64,000 nt of DNA from Bacteroidota bacterium. Its GTDB lineage: Bacteria; Bacteroidota; Bacteroidia; Chitinophagales; Chitinophagaceae. The translations under genes were made by a program, and so were the position numbers. Every line of letters begins with the position of its first letter. The stretch's first letter is position 1. The notes under the pieces were generated by a model. That model made no database searches, was not told the origin of the DNA, and saw nothing but the letters and a program-made list of their open reading frames with translations. Shown in pieces: positions 57,501 through 64,000 of this stretch. The DNA lies in the NCBI GenBank assembly GCA_016715505.1, contig JADJZY010000034.1:248001-312000 (forward strand), written 5' to 3'.

Positions 57501-60500
57501 GAAACTGATTTGAAAGTTGATACGAAACACCATTGTCTGATGAGTACTGATAAGCAGGTGTACCTCCTGTGACAGCAACGGTAGAATTTGCATCGCACCC
57601 CGGAACACAACTGGCATTAGTATTGGTCACTAAATTAATGATAGGAGCATTGGGGTTCTGAATATTTACCAAAGTACTCACTGTACAATCATTTGCATCT
57701 TTTACAACCACTGTATATGTACCGATACACAAACCATTTAGCGAATTGCCAGCTTGATAGGTACTTCCATTGTCAAAAGAGTAATTAAATGGACTGGTAC
57801 CACCAGAAGCTAAAACTTGCATTGAACCATCGCAACCAGGAACACAAGTGGCATTTGTTGTATTCACGGAATTAATGATTGGTGTATTAGGATTGGTTAA
57901 AGTCACCGAAGATGTATCTGTACATCCATTCAAATCGGTAACAGTAACGATGTAGGTCCCGGCACTTAACCCCGTAGCTAAAGCGTTGTTCTGGACAGGC
58001 AATGTATTCCAGGTAAAATTATAGGGTGTAACACCACCATTTGCTGTTGCAGTTGCTGTACCGGGATTGGTACAAGTTGGATCGACCCATGTTAGAATGC
58101 TTGCATTCAGAATGCTCGGTTCTGTTAAGGTGATTGTGCTACTCGCAGTACAACCATTTGCATCCTGTGTACTGATGGTATATGTTCCTACTCCAACTGT
58201 AAATGTATTCCCGCTCTGATAAGCTGCTCCATTTAAACTGTATTGATAGGCCGTTGTACCTCCATTTGCTGTTGCGGTGATGGTACTTTGTCCGCCGTTA
58301 CACAATATCGCCGTCGAACTTAAGTTTAATCCCAGCAATGTCGGTTCTGTAATCGTTGTTACCGTACTCGAAGTACAATTGTTCGCATCCTGAATCGTAA
58401 TTGTATAAGTGCCTGCAACAACATTAAAGGTATTACTACTTTGGTAGCCTCCGCTATTCAGTTGATATTGATAAGCGCCTGTTCCTCCTGTTCCGCTTGC
58501 TGTTATTTGAGATGTTCCACCTTGACATAAGATGGCCGTTGATGATGCCGTCACGCTCAGTACAGGGGGCTCAGTAACAATAACAATACTGCTCACCGAA
58601 CAGCCTGAGGCATCCGTTGCACTTAAGGTATAGGTGCCGGCTATCAGATTATTAAATTGACCGCTTGTGTTTGTTGTTCCTCCGGGTAAGATGCCATAGG
58701 TCAATTGACCGGTTCCTCCACTTGCTGTGATACTGATGCTGCCATTGTTTTGTCCATGACATAATACTGAAACTATCGCAGGAGCATTCATCGTAGGAGC
58801 ATTCGGGGTGATAATTTGAATACTGCTTTGTGATGTACAGCCATTTAAATCTGTAACCGTAACCGTATATGTTCCCGCTCCTAATCCGCTAAAAATATTG
58901 GATGATTGTTGCGTACCACCATTCAAACTATATTGATACGTCGTTGTACCTCCACTCGATGTTACGGTCAGCACCGCATCATTGCCGGGCACACAAGTGG
59001 GTATCGTGCTGCTTAAATTTGTAATTTGCAAAGGAGTTGGTTGGGTGATGTTGATGACGCTACTCGCAGTACATCCATTTGCATCCTGAGTGCTGATGGT
59101 ATAAGTTCCTACCCCAACTGTAAATGTATTCCCACTCTGATAAGCTGCTCCATTTAAACTATATTGATAGGCCGTTGTACCTCCATTTGCTGTTGCGGTG
59201 ATGGTACTTTGTCCGCCATTACACAATATCGCCGTCGAACTTAAATTTAATCCCAATAATGTCGGTTCTGTAATCGTTGTTACGGTACTCGAAGTACAAT
59301 TGTTCGCATCCTGAATCGTAATTGTATAAGTGCCTGCAACAACATTAAAGGTATTATTACTTTGGTAGCCTCCATTGTTTAGTTGATATTGATATGCGCC
59401 TGTTCCTCCTGTTCCGCTTGCTGTTATTTGAGATGTTCCACCATGACATAAGATGGCCGTTGATGATGCCGTCACGCTTATTACCGGGGGCTCTGTAACA
59501 ACAACAATACTACTCACCGAACAGCCTGAGGCATCCGTTGCACTTAAGGTATAGGTACCGGCTATCAGATTATTAAATTGACCGATTGTGTTTGTTGTTC
59601 CTCCGGGTAATATGCCATAGGTCAATTGACCGGTTCCTCCACTTGCTGTGATACTGATGCTGCCATTGTTTTGTCCATGACATAATACTGAGACAATCGC
59701 GGGGGCATTCATCGTAGGGGCATTCGGGGTGATAATCTGAATACTGCTTTGTGATGTACAGCCATTTAAATCGGTAACTGTAACTGTATAGGTTCCCGCT
59801 CCTAATCCGCTAAAAATATTGGATGATTGCGGAGTGCCTCCATTCAAACTATATTGATACGTCGTTGTACCTCCACTCGCTGTTACGGTCAGCACCGCAT
59901 CATTGCCGGGTACACAAGTGGGTATCGTGCTGCTTAAATTGGTGATTTGTAAGAGAGTTGGTTGGATGATGTTGATGACGCTACTCGCAGTACATCCATT
60001 TGCATCCTGAGTACTGATGGTATATGTTCCGACCCCAACAGTAAATGTATTCCCGCTCTGATAAGCTGCTCCATTCAAACTATATTGATAGGCCGTTGTA
60101 CCTCCATTTGCTGTTGCGGTGATGGTACTTTGTCCGCCGTTACACAATATCGCCGTCGCACTTAAATTTAATCCCAGCAATGTCGGTTCTGTAATCGTTG
60201 TTACCGTACTCGAAGTACAATTGTTCGCATCCTGAATCGTAATTGTATAAGTGCCTGCAACAACATTAAAGGTATTACTACTTTGGTAGCCTCCATTGTT
60301 TACTTGATATTGATAAGCGCCTGTTCCTCCTGTTCCGCTTGCTGTTATTTGAGATGTTCCACCTTGACATAAGATGACCGTTGATGATGCCGTCACACTC
60401 AGTACAGGAGGCTCTGTGACGACCACAATACTGCTCACCGAACAGCCTGAGGCATCCGTTGCGCTTAAGGTATAGGTGCCGGCTATCAGATTATTAAATT

Positions 60501-63500
60501 GACCGCTTGTGTTTGTTGTTCCTCCGGGTAAGATGCCATAGGTCAATTGACCGGTTCCTCCACTTGCTGTCATACTGATGCTGCCATTGTTTTGTCCATG
60601 ACATAATACTGAAACTATCGCAGGAGCATTCATCGTAGGAGCATTCGGAGTGATGATTTGAATACTGCTTAGTGATGTACAGCCATTTAAATCGGTAACT
60701 GTAACTGTATAGGTTCCCGCTCCTAATCCGCTAAAAATATTGGATGATTGCTGAGTGCCGCCATTCAAACTATATTGATACGTCGTTGTACCTCCACTCG
60801 CTGTTACGGTCAGCACCGCATCATTGCCGGGCACACAAGTGGGTATCGTGCTGCTTAAATTGGTGATTTGTAAGAGAGTTGGCTGGGTGATGTTGATGAC
60901 GCTACTCGCAGTACATCCATTTGCATCCTGAGTACTGATGGTATATGTTCCTACTCCAACTGTAAATGTATTCCCGCTCTGATAAACTGCTCCATTCAAA
61001 CTATATTGATAGGCCGTTGTACCTCCATTTGCTGTTGCGGTGATGGTACTTTGTCCGCCGTTACACAATATCGCCGTCGAACTTAAATTTAATCCCAGCA
61101 ATGTCGGTTCTGTAATCGTTGTTACCATACTCGAAGTACAATTGTTCGCATCCTGAATCGTTATTGTATAAGTGCCTGCAACTACATTAAAGGTATTACT
61201 ACTTTGGTAGCCTCCATTGTTTAGTTGATATTGATAAGCGCCTGTTCCTCCTGTTCCGCTTGCGGTTATTTGAGATGTTCCACCTTGACATAAGATGGCC
61301 GTTGATGATGCCGTCACGCTCAGTACAGGGGGCTCTGTAACAACCACAATACTGCTCACCGAACAGCCTGAGGCATCCGTTGCGCTTAAGGTATAGGTGC
61401 CGGCTATCAGATTATTAAATTGACCGCTTGTGTTTGTTGTTCCTCCGGGTAAGATGCCATAGGTCAATTGACCGGTTCCTCCACTTGCTGTGATACTGAT
61501 GCTGCCATTGTTTTGTCCATGACATAATACCGAGACAATCGCAGGAGCATTCATCGTAGGGGCATTCGGGGTGATAATCTGAATACTGCTTTGTGATGTA
61601 CAGCCATTTAAATCGGTAACTGTAACTGTATAGGTTCCCGCTCCTAATCCGCTAAAAATATTGGATGATTGCTGCGTGCCGCCATTCAAACTATATTGAT
61701 ACGTCGTTGTACCTCCACTCGCTGTTATGGTCAGCACTGCATCATTGCCGGGCACACAAGTGGGTATCGTGCTGTTTAAATTGGTGATTTGTAAGAGAGT
61801 TGGCTGGGTGATGTTGATGACGCTACTCGCAGTACATCCATTTGCATCCTGAGTACTGATGGTATATGTTCCGACCCCAACAGTAAAAGTATTCCCGCTC
61901 TGATAAACTGCTCCATTTAAACTATATTGATAGGCCGTTGTGCCTCCATTTGCTGTTGCGGTGATGGTACTTTGTCCGCCGTTACACAATATCGCCGTCG
62001 AACTTAAATTTAATCCCAATAATGTCGGTTCTGTAATCGTTGTTACAATACTCGAAGTACAATTGTTCGCATCCTGAATCGTAATTGTATAAGTGCCTGC
62101 AACAACATTAAAGGTATTACTACTTTGGTAGCCTCCATTATTTAGTTGATATTGATAAGCGCCTGTTCCTCCTGTTCCGCTTGCTGTTATTTGAGATGTT
62201 CCACCTTGACATAAGATGGCCGTTGATGATGCCGTCACACTCAGTACAGAGGGCTCTGTGACAACCACAATACTGCTCACCGAACAGCCTGCGGCATCCG
62301 TTGCACTTAAGGTATAGGTACCGGCTATCAGATTATTAAATTGACCGATTGTGTTTGTTGTTCCTCCGGGTAATATGCCATAGGTCAATTGACCGGTTCC
62401 TCCACTTGCTGTGATACTGATGCTGCCATTGTTTTGTCCATGACATAATACCGAGACAATCGCAGGAGCATTCATCGTAGGGGCATTCGGGGTGATGATT
62501 TGAATACTGCTTTGTGATGTACAGCCATTTAAATCAGTAACTGTAACTGTATAGGTTCCCGCTCCTAATCCGCTAAAAATATTGGATGATTGCTGCGCAC
62601 CTCCATTCAAACTATATTGATACGTCGTTGTACCTCCACTCGCTGTTACGGTCAGCACCGCATCATTGCCGGGTACACAAGTGGGTATCGTGCTGCTTAA
62701 ATTGGTGATTTGTAAGAGAGTTGGTTGGGTGATGTTGATGACGCTACTCGCAGTACAACCATTTGCATCCTGAGTACTGATGGTATATGTCCCTACCCCA
62801 ACAGTAAATGTATTCCCGCTCTGATATGCTGCTCCATTCAAACTATATTGATAGGCCGTTGTACCTCCATTTGCTGTTGCGGTGATGGTACTTTGTCCGC
62901 CGTTACACAATATCGCCGTCGAACTTAAATTTAATCCCAATAATGTCGGTTCTGTAATCGTTGTTACCGTACTCGAAGTACAATTGTTCGCATCCTGAAT
63001 CGTAATTGTATAAGTGCCTGCAACAACATTAAAGGTATTACTACTTTGGTAGCCTCCATTGTTTAGTTGATATTGATAAGCGCCTGTTCCTCCTGTTCCG
63101 CTTGCTGTTATTTGAGATGTTCCACCTTGACATAAGATGGCCGTTGATGATGCCGTCACACTCAGTACCGGGGGCTCTGTAACCAGAATAGTTGTAGAAG
63201 CCGTGCAGTTATTCGCATCCTTCGCAGTAATGGTATAGGAACCTGCAACAATATTATACGTATTCCCTGATTGGTAAGCGCCGTTGTTTAAACTATATTG
63301 AATCACTCCGGTTCCACCTATAGCACTTAATGTCAATAATGTTGAACCCGCATAACATGGAATTGGATTAAATACCGATGAAATAGTTAGAATAGGTGGC
63401 TGCGAAATAGTTATCACGCTGCTATTTGAACATGCGTATAAATCAGAAACAGTGACCGTATAAGTTCCTGCGCCTACTGTAAACACATTCGAACCTTGTA

Positions 63501-64000
63501 AAGGACCATTATTTAATTGGTATTGATATGCAGGGGAGCCTCCTCCTCCGGTTGCCGATATATTTGTTGTTCCATTATTACAAAGAATCGTACCGCTACT
63601 AAGCGACAAATTAATGGCCGGAGGTTCAGTAATCGTCACAACAGAATTCGTGCTACAATTATTCACATCACTTACCGTTACTGTATAGGTACCAGCGCCG
63701 AGCGAAAATGTATTTCCGGATTGTAAAGGTCCATTATTGATTCCATAAAAATAGGGGCTTGTGCCTCCGCTGCCATTCACTGTCAATGTACTTTGACCAC
63801 CAAAACAACTCACAGGGGTAAAAGAAGTACTTATTCCTACCGCAGTAGGCGAGGTAATGTTCAAAACTGACGACGCCGTGCAATTATTTCCATCGGTAAC
63901 TGAAACAGTATATGTACCTGCTGAAACGGAATAACTATTATTTCCCTGCAAAGGACCTCCATTCAATTGGAATTGATAGTTTAATGTCCCACCGGAAACG
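54508..64000 (-). CDS. giant SprB-repeat protein with gliding-motility C-terminal domain, 5' end outside the window
   Basis: At least 3160 residues; the frame is open to the window edge, so the N terminus is missing (a TTG at 63966 is not a real start). It consists of about 40 SprB-type modules of 70-80 residues, each with a Cys pair, GGT.PYQYSLN-like core and AGTYTVTVTDANGC tail. The last ~90 residues are a CHU_C-type (T9SS type B) sorting domain: VFIPNAFSPNGDGVNDLF, VYNRWGNRVWSTND, GWDGTYQGKDEDMNTYFYIFKYTC. SprB in Flavobacterium is the mobile gliding adhesin; here a surface filament or adhesin is inferred. It is convergent with the Bat operon. Confidence 0.9.
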   Translation of the reverse strand, partial: VSGGTLNYQFQLNGGPLQGNNSYSVSAGTYTVSVTDGNNCTASSVLNITSPTAVGISTSFTPVSCFGGQSTLTVNGSGGTSPYFYGINNGPLQSGNTFSLGAGTYTVTVSDVNNCSTNSVVTITEPPAINLSLSSGTILCNNGTTNISATGGGGSPAYQYQLNNGPLQGSNVFTVGAGTYTVTVSDLYACSNSSVITISQPPILTISSVFNPIPCYAGSTLLTLSAIGGTGVIQYSLNNGAYQSGNTYNIVAGSYTITAKDANNCTASTTILVTEPPVLSVTASSTAILCQGGTSQITASGTGGTGAYQYQLNNGGYQSSNTFNVVAGTYTITIQDANNCTSSTVTTITEPTLLGLNLSSTAILCNGGQSTITATANGGTTAYQYSLNGAAYQSGNTFTVGVGTYTISTQDANGCTASSVINITQPTLLQITNLSSTIPTCVPGNDAVLTVTASGGTTTYQYSLNGGAQQSSNIFSGLGAGTYTVTVTDLNGCTSQSSIQIITPNAPTMNAPAIVSVLCHGQNNGSISITASGGTGQLTYGILPGGTTNTIGQFNNLIAGTYTLSATDAAGCSVSSIVVVTEPSVLSVTASSTAILCQGGTSQITASGTGGTGAYQYQLNNGGYQSSNTFNVVAGTYTITIQDANNCTSSIVTTITEPTLLGLNLSSTAILCNGGQSTITATANGGTTAYQYSLNGAVYQSGNTFTVGVGTYTISTQDANGCTASSVINITQPTLLQITNLNSTIPTCVPGNDAVLTITASGGTTTYQYSLNGGTQQSSNIFSGLGAGTYTVTVTDLNGCTSQSSIQIITPNAPTMNAPAIVSVLCHGQNNGSISITASGGTGQLTYGILPGGTTNTSGQFNNLIAGTYTLSATDASGCSVSSIVVVTEPPVLSVTASSTAILCQGGTSQITASGTGGTGAYQYQLNNGGYQSSNTFNVVAGTYTITIQDANNCTSSMVTTITEPTLLGLNLSSTAILCNGGQSTITATANGGTTAYQYSLNGAVYQSGNTFTVGVGTYTISTQDANGCTASSVINITQPTLLQITNLSSTIPTCVPGNDAVLTVTASGGTTTYQYSLNGGTQQSSNIFSGLGAGTYTVTVTDLNGCTSLSSIQIITPNAPTMNAPAIVSVLCHGQNNGSISMTASGGTGQLTYGILPGGTTNTSGQFNNLIAGTYTLSATDASGCSVSSIVVVTEPPVLSVTASSTVILCQGGTSQITASGTGGTGAYQYQVNNGGYQSSNTFNVVAGTYTITIQDANNCTSSTVTTITEPTLLGLNLSATAILCNGGQSTITATANGGTTAYQYSLNGAAYQSGNTFTVGVGTYTISTQDANGCTASSVINIIQPTLLQITNLSSTIPTCVPGNDAVLTVTASGGTTTYQYSLNGGTPQSSNIFSGLGAGTYTVTVTDLNGCTSQSSIQIITPNAPTMNAPAIVSVLCHGQNNGSISITASGGTGQLTYGILPGGTTNTIGQFNNLIAGTYTLSATDASGCSVSSIVVVTEPPVISVTASSTAILCHGGTSQITASGTGGTGAYQYQLNNGGYQSNNTFNVVAGTYTITIQDANNCTSSTVTTITEPTLLGLNLSSTAILCNGGQSTITATANGGTTAYQYSLNGAAYQSGNTFTVGVGTYTISTQDANGCTASSVINITQPTPLQITNLSSTIPTCVPGNDAVLTVTSSGGTTTYQYSLNGGTQQSSNIFSGLGAGTYTVTVTDLNGCTSQSSIQIITPNAPTMNAPAIVSVLCHGQNNGSISITASGGTGQLTYGILPGGTTNTSGQFNNLIAGTYTLSATDASGCSVSSIVIVTEPPVLSVTASSTAILCQGGTSQITASGTGGTGAYQYQLNSGGYQSSNTFNVVAGTYTITIQDANNCTSSTVTTITEPTLLGLNLSSTAILCNGGQSTITATANGGTTAYQYSLNGAAYQSGNTFTVGVGTYTISTQDANGCTASSTITLTEPSILNASILTWVDPTCTNPGTATATANGGVTPYNFTWNTLPVQNNALATGLSAGTYIVTVTDLNGCTDTSSVTLTNPNTPIINSVNTTNATCVPGCDGSMQVLASGGTSPFNYSFDNGSTYQAGNSLNGLCIGTYTVVVKDANDCTVSTLVNIQNPNAPIINLVTNTNASCVPGCDANSTVAVTGGTPAYQYSSDNGVSYQLSNQFQSLCTGSFTIVVKDAAGCSVSTVSTINTSNGPQIDSVQWINPLCFGDCNGQITTFTSNGTQPIVYAITPNTPNQIAVGQFGNVCAGTYTILATDANGCTYSTILTLTEPSVLQNNLISTQNVSVFGQSNGSAITSATGGTPGYTYSINPNIGVQSTPGTFTGLSSGNYTVTVIDTNGCSDQVVFTITEPAQIFVNVINVNPNPCFGDSLASITASAIGGVPPYIYTINPLLGIQNPNGVFSNLPAGIYTIQVQDLNGAVNDTSIQIVDPAKLIVTNLVSSDESCVPAADGSIVINATGGSGQLGYTLFPNGLSNLTGIFNGLVSATYSLQVSDQNNCKVDTVAIVDHVPLPSLSTSITNPLCFGSSDGQIQTSASSGTPPYIIYAITPIAGTQGPAATFTGLAAQTYTLSVTDSKGCVGLDTVQLVNPPLLILDSVSQQNVSCFGLNDASIQTYHSGGTGVIQFLIQPTGVNNTTGYFNGLSVGNYTITATDQQGCNTVTQVLITQPNPLVGASPQLTMVTCYGGNDGAVSVNANGGTGPYTFTIVPGGTSNNNGQFNNLQAGTYSVLITDANNCTDIIANLIITQPAAITYSNVSIQDIACFGDFSGAITVSANGGTGNLVFSILPASGLQQTSGVFSNLAAGVYTIIATDQSGCATSTIAQIKQNPDIQIDLLTFGEPTCYGDGDGYLLVNAIGGVNPLTYQLNGNSPFVVGQFNNLIAGNYLLSIVDALGCRLDTTLILTQPDSVYYSKLEVNGVLCPGASNGKVVVVGQGGRGDYTYYLKPGLHFNKSGYFEGLHEGNYVLIIKDSAGCQFDTTIFISPSNSINSNIIKQDLKCFGTGFEAWAEVQMQGGESPFTYAWSTEPVQTTARVEGLTFGYYFVEIVDANGCEIKDTVYINPGPCCEEVFIPNAFSPNGDGVNDLFRVTTSAGIELIQFAVYNRWGNRVWSTNDFRSGWDGTYQGKDEDMNTYFYIFKYTCLTDQQQYTKKGDLLLMR
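58126..63180 (-). repeat. 921-bp higher-order repeat in the giant gene
   Basis: A four-module unit of 307 residues (modules beginning VLSVTASSTAILCQGG, LLGLNLSSTAILCNGG, LLQITNLSSTIPTC, APTMNAPAIVSVLCHGQ) repeats at exactly 921 bp: the same landmark (complement of CCACCTTGACATAAG) starts at 58517, 59438, 60359, 61280, 62201 and 63122. There are five full units plus a sixth copy of the first two modules. Copies are nearly identical, differing mainly by synonymous changes. Confidence 0.9.

Noticed and set aside
59962..60165. Plus-strand frames of 67 codons repeated at 59962 and 62725
   Set aside because: They are antisense shadows of the giant repeat gene, recurring only because the 921-bp units are alike.
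1..64000. tRNA, rRNA or complete IS elements
   Set aside because: No cloverleaf, rRNA core or transposase sequence was seen in the window; only small non-autonomous elements.

Overview
The window comes from a member of the Bacteroidota, most likely a Saprospiria- or Chitinophagia-like lineage (the finer placement is inference). The signs are type IX secretion (T9SS) C-terminal sorting domains on several surface proteins, a gliding-motility-type C-terminal domain on a giant SprB-repeat protein, promoters of the Bacteroidota TTTG-N19-TAnnTTTG type, a DUF2723 protein, a Bat operon and a trifunctional MMPL/acyltransferase/methyltransferase fusion. No rRNA or tRNA gene was seen.

Layout. 1-7.2 kb: a methyltransferase and a GT2 glycosyltransferase facing each other, an intergenic region with DnaA-box-like sites, a class II (B12-dependent) ribonucleotide reductase, a RidA-family deaminase with a small transposon-like element abutting its stop codon, and a T9SS surface protein. 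7.4-12.8 kb: an operon of a DUF2723 membrane protein, a biotinyl carrier protein and a DUF4476 protein, convergent with scpA. 12.9-26.2 kb: a polysaccharide/signalling region with a methyltransferase, a GT4 glycosyltransferase, a LytS-type kinase with its LytTR regulator, three tandem small-RNA-like units, a flippase, a chain-length-determinant-like protein, an O-antigen ligase, and a TPR histidine kinase with its NarL-type regulator. 26.2-30.8 kb: a 2.2-kb tandem duplication carrying two broken copies of a T9SS protein gene, bordered by copies of an inverted-repeat element. 30.9-33.4 kb: a secreted SUMF1-domain protein and a T9SS protein with GGxGDGW repeats. 33.4-44.9 kb: housekeeping genes queA, a photolyase, the trifunctional fusion, trmN6-like, kup, DUF3817 and yidC. 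45-50.3 kb: a T9SS adhesin-like protein with fifteen 49-residue repeats. 50.5-54.5 kb: a MoxR-DUF58-BatD-like-BatA operon. 54.5-64 kb: a giant SprB-repeat protein, cut by the window end, with a 921-bp higher-order repeat.

At least eleven single-base indels split otherwise normal genes. Correcting each restores a full-length reading frame whose length is a multiple of three, and most lie in short homopolymers. The simplest reading is uncorrected long-read consensus error, so split genes are given here as single genes with the break position stated.

The most interesting unexplained element is at 18.83-19.25 kb. Three units have an identical core of about 61 nt, each with its own promoter at exactly the same spacing and its own 11-bp GCAA-tetraloop terminator, while the DNA between them has diverged. 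This looks like an undescribed tandem small-RNA family between a LytTR regulator gene and a polysaccharide export locus.
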